Below are positions 19,419 through 28,139 of a DNA stretch of 64,000 nucleotides, piece after piece. Numbering within the stretch: position 1 is the first letter of the stretch; each line of letters begins with the position of its first letter. The DNA is from Sulfobacillus acidophilus DSM 10332 (lineage in GTDB: Bacteria > Bacillota > Sulfobacillia > Sulfobacillales > Sulfobacillaceae), in assembly GCA_000237975.1 (NCBI GenBank), contig CP003179.1:558001-622000 (forward strand). Reading direction: 5' to 3'. Made by a program: the position numbers and the translations under genes. The notes under the pieces were generated by a model. That model had not been told where the DNA came from, did not search any database, and was given only the letters and a program-made list of their open reading frames with translations.

Positions 19419-19514
19419 CAGCACCCAATAGATGGACGATCCTGAACAACCCATCCTTTGTCAAGGACTTTCACGGCGATGGGAATTATTCCTATTCGTT
19501 TGGCATGTTCTGGA

Positions 19515-20450
19515 TTAACACCGGACGGGCGGAATGGGCGGAGCCATCCCCTTCAGGGCCCAAGTATAGAACTGGGCCGGCGGCCAATCCTGTAAACTGC
19601 CATGCATCCGTCGTTCGTTGTAAAACGTAATCCATCGGGCAATCGCCTCATAGGCTTCCGCTAGCGTGTGAAACACTTGATTGCCAAGACATTCCGCTTC
19701 CAAGACGCTGTGCCAGGACTCAATATGGGCGTTGCGGTTGGGCGTCGCATGGGGGATGCGTTCGTGGACTAATCCCCAGGCCTCGACCCCGGCCGCCCAG
19801 ACCTGGGCGGTAAATTGGGGGCCATTGTCCGTGCGGATTACCGGGGCCACGCCCGGTGCCCAGTGCGGTTGGCGTTGGGCCACGGCCCGTTGAAGGGCGC
19901 GGAGCGCCTGCTCGGCGGTGCACGTCCAGCCGATATGGTAGCTGAGGATCGACCGGTCAAACACATCCATGACGCTGCAGAGATAGAAAAAGCGATCCTG
20001 TCCCGTGACATAAGCGTACTTCAAGTCCGTCTCCCAGAGCTGGTTGGGGCCGGTGACGACCCGATTGGCCGCTAGCCGGCGGACCGGACGGTCCGCCGCG
20101 GCGGAAAAGCGACGGCCTTGGAGCAGATGCGCTTCGGCCAACACCCGATACACGCTTTTTTTGTTAATGATCACCTGATGCTCTCGCCGCAACCATGTCG
20201 TCAACTTCCGGTACCCATACGCTGGCCCATCGGAACTGGCGATATACTCGCTCAGCCACTCCAGCACTTGGCCTTCGGCGACCTGGGTACCCTGTTGAGT
20301 CCAATAATAGCCGCGCCGTGGACGCCCGACGGCGGTGAACCGGGGCCCGGATGGGCCGTGCTTGGCGCTGACGCCAAGCATAATAGGTGGATCGGGCCAC
20401 TCCCGCCAATCGACACACCAGGGTCGGTCGGTAGCCTGCGGTAATCCATT
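19515..20450 (-). pseudogene. IS3 (type 2) transposase OrfB with a frameshift
   Basis: A DDE integrase core: LWETDLKYAYV, VIRTDNGPQFTA and RNAHIESWHSVLEAE give the D, D and E. The N-terminal part (WITAGYRPTLVCRLAGVARS) is in another frame; the two join near 20370, so one frameshift separates them. Otherwise the frame is clean to the end (PIPPVRC). Confidence 0.75.
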
Positions 20451-20456
20451 TATGGG

Positions 20457-20768
20457 CTACTTCACACCGCGAGGAGGGACCCGGTCGGCTTTTTTTACAA
20501 GGTCTTTCAAAATCGCGATTTCTAAGTCTTTGTCGCCGAGGATCTCTTTGAGTTGCCGATTTTCGGCTTCGGTTTGAGCGAACGCTGCCCGGAGATCGGC
20601 CGTCTCGGGTCGGGCAGGCCGCCGGGTCGCGGCCCGGACCCAGCGCCGGACTGGGTCGGGGGGCAGGGGGTGTCGCCGGGCGACAGCCGCGGCATTGCGA
20701 CAGTCTAACGCTTCTTGAATGCACTGCGCTTTCAACTCCGGGGTCATCCGGGGGCCCTGATCGGTCAT
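20457..20768 (-). CDS. IS3 (type 2) OrfA
   Basis: A 103-residue DNA-binding protein with an N-terminal helix-turn-helix (MTPELKAQCIQEALDCRNAA and onward) and a Leu/Ile-rich coiled coil (ENRQLKEILGDKDLEIAILK). The ATG at 20768 follows GGAAGGAG. It ends just before the OrfB frame begins. Confidence 0.7.
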   Translation of the reverse strand: MTDQGPRMTPELKAQCIQEALDCRNAAAVARRHPLPPDPVRRWVRAATRRPARPETADLRAAFAQTEAENRQLKEILGDKDLEIAILKDLVKKADRVPPRGVK

Positions 20769-21630
20769 CGTGTCTCTCGTCTCCTTCCCAGATTGTCCCA
20801 TCGTGGTCGGTCAGGTTGTCTCGTCGGGTTCCTGCTCGCTGGAAATTTTTTTCGAGGCGCCAGGGGGCACCGTTTTACCAATCTCTGGAGGTTCCATGCG
20901 AGTATCCCAGGTTTTTCAATCTCGCTGGGAGATCATACCGACCCTGACTTCATGCACCGACACCTGGATCTTAGGCGGATAGCCCCACGCCTGTCCATGG
21001 TAATTTCGGGGCTTAAGAGGCCACCAACGCGGCTTGATACAACACGTACCGGGCTTGCGGCCGCCCGCGCTTGGCGAGATGGGTCTTCCCCTGATGTTTC
21101 CCCGAGTTGTCGGACACGACGTTCAACCCCGCCATGCGCACCGCTTGCTGCGGATGGGCGTAGTCCGCCAAATTCCCCAATTCGCCCAACAGCGTCGCGA
21201 TGACCACCGGCCCAAAGCCGGGAATGGTCTTCAAGACGTCCGCGGCGGGCAGCGAGGCCAGCAGCGCCTGCTGTGCGGCTTCGGTGATGGCGAGCGCGTC
21301 GCGCGCCGCCCACCAATGCCTCAAGTAGGCCGCTAATTGGCCCCGGGCACTCCAATGGAGTCACGAGCAGCAGTCACCAGCGCCTGGGCCCGTTTTCGGC
21401 CCACTCGATGATGGGAGGCCCCTAACAAGCCCTGGACCAACTCCTCGAAGGGTAACGCGACCACGTCAGCTGGCAAGGGCACGGTGTCCAGCACCCACAA
21501 GGCCGCCAGACCCTGCCACGATTTAAACACCCGCCGAAATTCGGGGGCATAGACATCCAGCCACCCCTGAATGGGATTCTGCCAGCGCACTGGACCTATG
21601 TCAATAAAATGGACACCCGAAATTGAGACA

Positions 21631-22449
21631 TTAGCCGTATCGCGCATGATACGCTGCATCGGCCTCGGCCGGAGTCTGATAATCCAGGGCACTATGGATC
21701 CGCTGCCGATTATAGAAAATCTCGATATAGGCAAAGATCGCGACTTCCGCTTCCGCCCGTGTTCGAAATTTCGTCAGGTAAATCAGCTCCTTCTTGAGGA
21801 GACTGTGCCAGGATTCAATCATGGCGTTATCGTAACAATTTCCTTTGCGACTCATGCTCGCGGTCATGCCGTACTGCTGAAGGCGTTCCTGGTACGCCGC
21901 GGCGGCATATTGGCTGCCGCGATCCGAGTGATGCAGCACGCCGGCCGGCGGCCGGCTGTGGATCACCGCACGGTCTAAGGCCCGGATGACCAAATCTTGC
22001 GTCATGCGCCGATCCACCGCCCATCCCACAATTTTTCGGGTGTACAAGTCCTGAAGGCTCGCTAAATAGAGCCATCCTTCCTCTGTGGGGATGTAGGTAA
22101 TATCCGCCATCCACACAGCATGTGGGCGATCCGCGCTAAACGTTCGATTCAAGACGTTCTCGTGCACCGGCCACGTGTGCCGCGAATTCGTGGTGGCTTT
22201 ATATTTCCGTGTCACGCGGGAGCGCAACCGATGGTCGTGCATCAACCGCGCCACCGTTTTTTGACTGATGCGCTCGCCTTCCCGCCGTAACACGGCGGTG
22301 ATTTTGGGGCTACCATACCGTTCGCCCGATGTCGTAAACACCGCTCGAATCCGTTCGACCCGCCGGGCCCGGGCTTGCGCCCGGGTACTGGGTGGACGAT
22401 GGCACCAGGCATAATATCCGCTTCGCGAGACGTCGAGGATCTGGCACAT
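21631..22449 (-). CDS. IS3 transposase OrfB (copy C)
   Basis: 272 residues. An HTH_21-type N-terminus (MCQILDVSRSGYYAWCHRPP) is followed by the rve integrase core with catalytic residues in WMADITYIPT, HHSDRGSQYA and MIESWHSLLKKEL. The usual C-terminal motif YNRQRIHSALDYQTPAEA is present. Production as an OrfAB fusion by -1 frameshifting is likely; the frame is open upstream to the orfA overlap. Confidence 0.9.
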   Translation of the reverse strand: MCQILDVSRSGYYAWCHRPPSTRAQARARRVERIRAVFTTSGERYGSPKITAVLRREGERISQKTVARLMHDHRLRSRVTRKYKATTNSRHTWPVHENVLNRTFSADRPHAVWMADITYIPTEEGWLYLASLQDLYTRKIVGWAVDRRMTQDLVIRALDRAVIHSRPPAGVLHHSDRGSQYAAAAYQERLQQYGMTASMSRKGNCYDNAMIESWHSLLKKELIYLTKFRTRAEAEVAIFAYIEIFYNRQRIHSALDYQTPAEADAAYHARYG

Positions 22450-22496
22450 CTTCGTGATCGAGAAGGTGAAGCGGTGTTCATGAATGAACCGAAAGA

Positions 22497-22784
22497 TTAC
22501 TTCCGATCGTGGGTGAAGATGCGCATCGCTTTTTTTAGGATCGCATTCTCCTCTTCGAGATCTCGAATGCGTCTCTGCAAATCGCGCAGGGCTTGGTCTT
22601 CCGCTTTCAGATGCCCGCTGCCGACAAAGGGTTCTACCGGGTCGGCCTTATAGGCAGCCACCCACGCATATAACGTCTTACTCGGAATGCCCAGCTCACG
22701 GGCCACTTGGGCACCGGTTTTTTGTTGGGTCAAGACCAGCTGAACCGCCTGGGCTTTAAATTCCCGATCATAATGATTGGCCAT
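22497..22784 (-). CDS. IS3 OrfA (copy C)
   Basis: 95 residues with a helix-turn-helix (GAQVARELGIPSKTLYAW) and a coiled coil (LRDLQRRIRDLEEENAILKK). The A7 run at 22530-22536 (minus strand) is a standard slippery site, and the OrfB frame lies at -1, as IS3 elements require. The ATG at 22784 follows TTGAGGTGA. Confidence 0.9.
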   Translation of the reverse strand: MANHYDREFKAQAVQLVLTQQKTGAQVARELGIPSKTLYAWVAAYKADPVEPFVGSGHLKAEDQALRDLQRRIRDLEEENAILKKAMRIFTHDRK

Positions 22785-23446
22785 CGGATATTCACCTCAA
22801 TTGAGCAACATTGTACCATCGTGTCTCAATTCGAGGTGTCCACAAATTAGACTAACATCCATACGACGTCTGTCTTTTGCTGGCGCCGGGTCACCGCCAA
22901 CGTGGCCAGTTCACTCCAGACGCCCTCGCGCGGGACCCAGGGGATATATCGCCCCTCCGCGACCGCCCGGGCAATCATCCCGGCATCCTGGGCATCGTGT
23001 TTCGAGGGGGTGCGGTCGTCGACTTCTTTGAGTTTGTGCGTATGCAGCGGATTGACTAAGACGACGGTCACGCCCGGTTGTTGACGGAGCCAGTGCGCCA
23101 ACGACAGCCAATAGCCGCCAGTGGACTCGAGCCCAATCACAAGGCGGGTCCCGGCGGGACGCCGGGCCCACATCGTCTCGAACCCGCTGCGCGTATTCAC
23201 GAACCAGATCGGCTTACCCGCCGACAAGCCGTTCGGTAACAAACACTGGATATCATGCCAACCTTGGGCCACGTCCACCCCTCCGATCACGGCACCTTGG
23301 ACAGCGGCTTTGGGTTGATCAATCGTCGAGGTAAAATGCATGGAGAAATCCTCCGGGGTCTGGTGTTGGGTTTGCACCACAACGGTACCAAAGGGGGATT
23401 TTTTTTCTTCAACTGTCAAAGTCCGCCGAAATCACATCTTTACAGG

Positions 23447-23761
23447 ACGCTCTTCGCAATCTCGAATGCGGCGCGGCCAATCGCGCAGGGCTTGGTCTTC
23501 CGCTTTCCGATGCCCGCTGCCGACAACGGGTTCGACCGGGTCGGCCTTATCGGCAGTCACCCACGCAGATCACGTCTGACTCGGAATGTCCAGCTCACGG
23601 GCCACTGGGGCACCGGTTTTTTGTCGGGTCAAGACCAGCTGCACCGCCTGGGCTTTAAATTCCCGATCATCATGATGGGCCATCGGATATTCCCCTCAAT
23701 TGAGCCATAGTGGTCCCATCGTGTCTCAATTCGAGGTGTCCACAAATTAGACTAACATCCA
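23447..23761 (-). mobile_element. IS3 end fragment, copy F
   Basis: Keeps the orfA-side inverted repeat and most of a degenerate orfA (MAHHDDREFKAQAVQLVLTR). Its outer 137 bp match copy D exactly in the opposite orientation. Confidence 0.8.
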
Positions 23762-24029
23762 CAGCCCCCCGCGAAAGAACGGCGGCGCATCGACGTTCTC
23801 GTTCCATAGGTCCGACACGCTCAGCGAATCCGCTATCCCCCTCTGGCCACAGGCGAGGAATACCACGATCAATGATTAGGTCGTGCATGAATCGGTCCTT
23901 CCACGGACGTGTACTATAGACCAGCTCGTTAAAAAGGTATTTCCAAAACTTTAATCTGGAAAAAAAGGAATATACTATGCATTGTCGAACGTCTTTAGCA
24001 TCAATTAAAAAAGAGAAAGATTGAAGGTT

Positions 24030-24494
24030 ATGAAACTGCCATTGGCAATTTCAACGATTTCGCCTGCGTTATTCTCGGCTTCGCCGTTGATGTTATCCCA
24101 AACGGTACAGGCGACCTATTCGGCTACAGCGGGTACCACACCTCCTCCTGGCCATTGAGTTGCGGCAAAGCCGGTCACTATGATGTCGCCACAAATGGTT
24201 GTGGGCCCAGGGGGGCGTCATGCCCGCCCAACACCACGTACTCTGGGTCGAATGCCATTTATTCCTGTATGACAACAGCTCAAGATGGCAGTGGGCACGT
24301 TGTATGGATACGCCAAGGCTATAATACTTGGGAAGGCAAGGGCTTTGGACATGAGCACTTCTCCAACAAGCACAACGTCTAGCTGGGGATTGTCGTCTAC
24401 GACTGAGATTAAGCAATACGGCATTGAGCAACCAAATGGTCGTTACCTTTATGGTGAGTATTATGTGGGCACAAACGGTCAAATTGATCAATAG
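24030..24494 (+). pseudogene. secreted Cys-containing protein, two frameshifts
   Basis: The ATG at 24030 follows GAAGG. A signal peptide is clear (MKLPLAISTISPALFSASP, then SQTVQA as a cleavage-like site). The protein continues in a second frame (GYSGYHTSSWPLSCGKAGHY, then four Cys in NGCGPRGASCPP and SGSNAIYSC) and ends in a third (SSTTEIKQYGIEQPNGRYL). It resembles in style the secreted protein at 27421-27939. No known family; a secreted toxin or adhesion protein is possible. Confidence 0.5.
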
Positions 24495-24597
24495 GTTTTC
24501 GCTTGTGAATCTCGCAAGGCCGCCCCTACCGGAGGGACCGGCGGGTATGAAGAAACGTGCCCAGACTGGGTCAATACGTCACAGTAAGGAGTCCCCC

Positions 24598-24945
24598 ATG
24601 CAGGATAAGGAATCATTGGCACTCGCCGTCTGTGCGGTAGTGCGTGAACAGTTGCGGATTACCCCCGCGGGGGGTCGACCGGGTCTTCCCCAATTCGATG
24701 TCGTGAGTGTCTCGGTCGTGGGGCATGCCATTTGTATCGCGTTCCGGCAGGGACAGGTGGATCCTGCGAGAACATTCGTCTGGACCATTCCATGGCCGCC
24801 AGGAGACCAGAATCTCTGGAGTGCGGAAGCTATTATTACAGAAAACTTTCTTGAGGATATGGCGATTGAGGGAACGCAGAACTGGGCCGGCAGGACATGG
24901 ATGGAAACGGCGTCGCTCACATTTCTGGGGGACCCCACGCAGTGA
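24598..24945 (+). CDS. hypothetical protein
   Basis: 116 residues, soluble and acidic, with a clean AAGGAG ribosome site before the ATG at 24598. No domain recognised. The sequence (VVSVSVVGHAICIAFRQGQV) suggests a small alpha/beta fold. The gene is single, downstream of the broken secreted-protein gene. Confidence 0.55.
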   Translation: MQDKESLALAVCAVVREQLRITPAGGRPGLPQFDVVSVSVVGHAICIAFRQGQVDPARTFVWTIPWPPGDQNLWSAEAIITENFLEDMAIEGTQNWAGRTWMETASLTFLGDPTQ

Positions 24946-24962
24946 GCAAGACGTACAGTGGT

Positions 24963-25090
24963 GCCATCGACGAACTAGGCATCTACGGTGATATAACCCG
25001 CTTCAACTAAGAGTGTCAGGATCCCGGTAAACACCTCATGTACAATCGCCTTCAACCGCTCCCCGCGAAAGCGATTGATCGGCCGGAGTC
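24963..25090 (-). pseudogene. IS1182-like transposase remnant
   Basis: The translation NRFRGERLKAIVHEVFTGIL, then LTLLVEAGYITVDA, a stop and FVDGT, matches the segment before the first catalytic Asp (FVDGTKIEA) of IS1182-type transposases. Both ends are lost. Confidence 0.55.
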
Positions 25091-25309
25091 AATTTTGTCT
25101 GATGGTGGCCCGAATCGAAGGGGGGTCTCTACCGCAGAGGCCCTAAGCTGTATATCGTCAAATAGAAATGGCTCTCCCGCACTTTTGCTGAGCGCTGGAT
25201 TGAAGGTCTCCGTCGAGCGTTGTCGAACCGTCGGGTCAATATCCCGCGGGGGAGGACAGCGCATCGCTTGAGGACGGGGGGACCGGTGAACCTCGGGGCC
25301 GCGGCCAGG

Positions 25310-25621
25310 ATGAAGTCGAGATTCTCGCGATACGACCTCGTGCTACGATTGGTTGTGCAAAATGCGGGCTCGCAGCAAATCAAAATAGGCTCGCCCATAC
25401 ATCACCCGTTCACACTAAGCACCCGAGTCATTAAACGCCTCGCGGCCGAGGCAGCTAAAAAATTCGGGCAGGGATCGGATTATCTTGAAACCATGGCGGT
25501 GGCCGAAAAACGCCTGAGCGGTGCAGGACGGGCCCGTTTCCCCAAACCCAGTTTACAAGCCGGGCGCTTTATCGGACGCGATCCCGACTATGACGACATG
25601 GATGATGACGGCTTGCCTTAA
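25310..25621 (+). CDS. hypothetical protein with acidic C-terminus
   Basis: 103 residues from the ATG at 25310; the frame is open from 25220. The central helix KRLAAEAAKKFGQGSDYLE and the tail GRDPDYDDMDDDGLP look like real protein sequence. The ribosome site is weak. The segment upstream to 25091 shows no convincing gene. Confidence 0.4.
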   Translation: MKSRFSRYDLVLRLVVQNAGSQQIKIGSPIHHPFTLSTRVIKRLAAEAAKKFGQGSDYLETMAVAEKRLSGAGRARFPKPSLQAGRFIGRDPDYDDMDDDGLP

Positions 25622-25682
25622 AGTACGCCAACGTTTTTTAGCGTTAGCGGTGTGGGGGTAGGGTGCCGTGCTTTAGATTCCC

Positions 25683-25997
25683 TCAACCTGTTCGACGACC
25701 AATCCAAAGGGTACTGGATATGAGGCCAGGTCCTAACCAGGCGGCCTCGTTAAAGAAGAACATCCAGCCGAGCCAAGCCAGAATAAGTAACCCCACGGCC
25801 ACTGCCTTACCCCGGCCGGATCGCCCAAACGGGATCAGGGGAGGAATCAGGACGCTCAGCGCCAACGAGAATAGAATAACCAGTATGCGTGGGGTTAGAG
25901 GATTTACTGTCGGATGTGCGGTCTGAATTTGCCAGAGTGTGATCCCAATTCCTCCGAGGGTGACCGCCACGGTGACCCATAACCAGCGTGATCGCAT
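25683..25997 (-). CDS. small membrane protein, three to four helices
   Basis: 104 residues from the ATG at 25997, preceded by GAGGAGGGG. Hydrophobic segments lie at about residues 5-22, 36-53 and 64-80, with a basic turn (FGRSGRGK). It follows a run of secreted and lipoprotein genes on the same strand and may be co-transcribed with them. Function unknown. Confidence 0.5.
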   Translation of the reverse strand: MRSRWLWVTVAVTLGGIGITLWQIQTAHPTVNPLTPRILVILFSLALSVLIPPLIPFGRSGRGKAVAVGLLILAWLGWMFFFNEAAWLGPGLISSTLWIGRRTG

Positions 25998-26122
25998 CCG
26001 GCCCACCCCTCCTCGATCTCGGACGATATTTTCGTTGACGGAGTAATATCCGGGAAACAAGCTCTATATTCCGAGGGTCCCGCACCATTCGAGGTGGAGC
26101 AAATCGCCCGCATCATCCGATC

Positions 26123-26500
26123 TCATCTCCCTATCCCCACAATCCAGGTTACTTGATGGCTCGTCAGATTGGGGGATGTTACGGGATGGTTTGGAATCCA
26201 TAACGCTGCGATAACGAGACCTTTGACATGGTTCAGCACGTGCGGAGACCAGTCAATTGTTAGGGTCCCCGCGCCAGAGAGGGTACATCCATGATTTTGG
26301 GGATAGGTCACATTGACCGCACATGCGACAAGGATATTACGGGGCTGAATCATTTGATTGGCGGTTAAACGCTGATTGAGAGCCAATACATGGACCATGT
26401 TGGGTGGATATGGAGGCCTCCAGGACAATTGGAGAGACGACTGGTCCGGGATAACGACAGTCGTCCAGGGTAGGGCGCCATGGATGGTCTCAGGTCTCAT
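26123..26500 (-). CDS. hypothetical extracytoplasmic-type protein, possibly the detached end of the lipoprotein upstream
   Basis: 125 residues without a signal peptide, although composition (Trp/Pro/Thr-rich, two Cys in ACAVNVTYPQNHGC) suggests an exported domain. It overlaps the lipoprotein gene by 11 bases. A single frameshift would fuse the two into a lipoprotein of about 190 residues; I find that more likely than two genes. Confidence 0.5.
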   Translation of the reverse strand: MRPETIHGALPWTTVVIPDQSSLQLSWRPPYPPNMVHVLALNQRLTANQMIQPRNILVACAVNVTYPQNHGCTLSGAGTLTIDWSPHVLNHVKGLVIAALWIPNHPVTSPNLTSHQVTWIVGIGR

Positions 26501-26705
26501 GACGATGGTGCAGGCCCCATTGCCAGGCCACGGCCGGTAATGGATGTCCCATAATGTCCAGGGTGGGACGGAGTGGAGGGATACCGGTATGCACCGGGGA
26601 TGATGCGGCGGAGCGTGATGCGCACCCAGTCATCCCGAGAGTCATAACGAGGATCAGCAGCCATCGGGCTCCCCTCCATACATGCCAGATACCCACGGGC
26701 TTCAT
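26490..26705 (-). CDS. short lipoprotein
   Basis: 71 residues with a lipoprotein signal peptide: basic start, core WLLILVMTLGMTGC with lipobox MTGC (lipidated Cys about residue 27). The mature part is only about 45 residues and then runs out of frame over the next gene. The ATG overlaps the stop of the gene upstream (ATGA). Confidence 0.55.
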   Translation of the reverse strand: MKPVGIWHVWRGARWLLILVMTLGMTGCASRSAASSPVHTGIPPLRPTLDIMGHPLPAVAWQWGLHHRHET

Positions 26706-27418
26706 GATTCCCCCCGAAAAATGGCCGGATCCAAGACGGTCCCATTAATGACAGGTTCGTCAATCACCAGATCCCAGAATCGACCATCGGTCCCCTCGGC
26801 GGTCATCCGACGGCAAAATCCCGTCCGACGATCAACCCACAGCTGAAAACAATTGGCATAATCGGTTAACTCCTGTTCCCGATCCCAGGCCGTGGCCCAC
26901 CAATAGCGGATCGTCTCGCTCGGGGCATCGGCACCCACATGCGGGTCCCACGAGGAGGCGGCCACCAGATGGACAATCGGGGCGTCCGGGGCAAAGTCAT
27001 CCATGACACCGGGGGTATAGCCGACATTGAGCACCAGGTTGAACGAGTAGGCCCAAATGGGTGGATTCAGCCATAACCAGAGGTGGGCATTCGCCTGGGG
27101 TGTCAAATAGGGCCGACCATACTCCAAGAGCTCATGGGCCGTCAGATGCGACCGTCGGGCTTCCTCGATCGTCCCTTGATTCCAGAGGATCCCATTACGG
27201 AGGACCCACCAGGCGTCACCGTGTGCCCGATAACTGATGGTTAGCTGATCGTGTGGGGTCACATCATGTCGCCACTGATCCGGGGCCTGCCACCAGGCCT
27301 GATATCGGGTCGGTGGGATCGTCGGCCCATACGATAGGGTGGCGGAGGCTTCTAACCTGTGAATCCCTTGCCAGACGGTCCGCATGCGATCCCGAATCAT
27401 GATCATCGTAGTCCGCAT
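26702..27418 (-). CDS. hypothetical protein, third gene of a secretion-associated unit
   Basis: 238 residues from the ATG at 27418, two bases after the stop of the secreted-protein gene. No signal peptide is evident. The beta-rich sequence (SATLSYGPTI, WWQAPDQWRHDVT, LTISYRAHGDAWWVLRNG) is reminiscent of LolA/outer-membrane-lipoprotein-sorting folds, but I cannot establish homology. It ends in an ATGA overlap with the lipoprotein gene. Confidence 0.55.
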   Translation of the reverse strand: MRTTMIMIRDRMRTVWQGIHRLEASATLSYGPTIPPTRYQAWWQAPDQWRHDVTPHDQLTISYRAHGDAWWVLRNGILWNQGTIEEARRSHLTAHELLEYGRPYLTPQANAHLWLWLNPPIWAYSFNLVLNVGYTPGVMDDFAPDAPIVHLVAASSWDPHVGADAPSETIRYWWATAWDREQELTDYANCFQLWVDRRTGFCRRMTAEGTDGRFWDLVIDEPVINGTVLDPAIFRGES

Positions 27419-27420
27419 GG

Positions 27421-27939
27421 TCAGGCTGTCTGGGGGGGAATACATTCGACACTCACAGGACCCGCAATTGGCGAATCTTGGGGTGGTCCACCGTTGACCC
27501 ACAGGATCGCCGTGCCATAGTACTCGTTGGTGGATAGATATTCACATCCGGTATAGGACTGCCCGGTTTGGATGCTACTTTTGTTATAGACCGTCGCGAT
27601 GGGTGAGGGGTTCGCGGCGACCCAGTACCCCGAGAGGCCAATATAGGCTGCATAATAGAGAGTCGCCTGGGCCTGCAACTCATCGGCGGGATCGGTACAC
27701 GATCCGTCGCCCTTGGTATCCACCTTATATTGGTTCTTCCGGGTCCACCACCATTTCGAGAAATGGGGGGTCTGGGCGTTGATCTCACACGAGAAGCCTG
27801 GTCCGACGATCGTTGTCCGAGAAAGCGACTGCGCCGATACCAGGGGTCCGGCATTCAGTAGACTGCCGAGAACCCCAACAATTCCCATTGCGAAAAATCG
27901 TCCATACCGCATCCGACGGGCCAATCGTCTCATCATCAT
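27421..27939 (-). CDS. secreted protein of unknown function
   Basis: 172 residues. A twin-basic N-terminus (MMMRRLARRMRYGRF), hydrophobic core (AMGIVGVLGSLLNAGPL) and cleavage-like VSA|QS mark a signal peptide. The mature part has four or more Cys (FSCEIN, DGSCTDP, TGCEYL, VECIPP), probably disulfide-linked, and is Tyr/Trp-rich. It is first in a tight four- or five-gene unit running down to 25683. Confidence 0.6.
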   Translation of the reverse strand: MMMRRLARRMRYGRFFAMGIVGVLGSLLNAGPLVSAQSLSRTTIVGPGFSCEINAQTPHFSKWWWTRKNQYKVDTKGDGSCTDPADELQAQATLYYAAYIGLSGYWVAANPSPIATVYNKSSIQTGQSYTGCEYLSTNEYYGTAILWVNGGPPQDSPIAGPVSVECIPPQTA

Positions 27940-28095
27940 TCGCCGTCCTATTGGTTTTGGATAACAATAATCTTAGGGGTCATTTCGTTCACCATAATGT
28001 CATTATACTGGAAGTTTTTGGGGTTTTGGGTCGGAAATAAAAAGAGATAAAAGAAGGTCCCGACGATCCGTCCCGACCGGACCGCCCGAACGGCA

Positions 28096-28127
28096 CGTCG
28101 GTAATGTGTAGCTACACATTGCCGACG
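28096..28127. repeat. 32-bp palindrome with one mismatch
   Basis: Half-site CGTCGGTAATGTGTAG, with its complement changed at one position. It has the same length as, and a core (TNATGTNNAG) shared with, the palindrome at 7105-7136. It stands just upstream of the point where the IS66 transposase remnant begins. Confidence 0.75.
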
Positions 28128-28139
28128 GCATTTTATTTT

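Larger units (their letters stand above)
19418..20800 (-). mobile_element. IS3-family element, second type
   Basis: Contains orfA and orfB of an IS3 subgroup distinct from copies A-F. The orfB-side end is defined by comparison with the second copy at 62030, because the two are alike from about 19418 inward and unlike outside. The orfA-side end is approximate. Confidence 0.7.
21591..22861 (-). mobile_element. intact IS3-family element, copy C
   Basis: 1,271 bp with 40-bp imperfect inverted repeats (TGGACCTATGTC... / TGGATGTTAGTC...). Both transposase frames are intact. Flanks end CAC and begin TAC, so a 3-bp duplication is imperfect or has drifted. This is the likely active source of the other copies. 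Confidence 0.9.
21013..23341 (-). pseudogene. IS110-family transposase interrupted by IS3 copy C
   Basis: The start is at 23341 (MHFTSTIDQPKAAV) with GGAGGA upstream. The N-terminal DEDD nuclease domain reads VIGGVDVAQ, RLVIGLESTGGYW and DDRTPSKHDAQDAGMIA. At 22861 the gene is entered by IS3 copy C and resumes at 21590 with VRWQNPIQGWLDVYAPEF. A frameshift near 21345 separates this from the conserved C-terminal part (LKTIPGFGPVVIATLLGE, then GRPQARYVLYQAALVAS), which carries the helix-hairpin-helix and Ser-nucleophile region. Non-functional as it stands. Confidence 0.85.
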
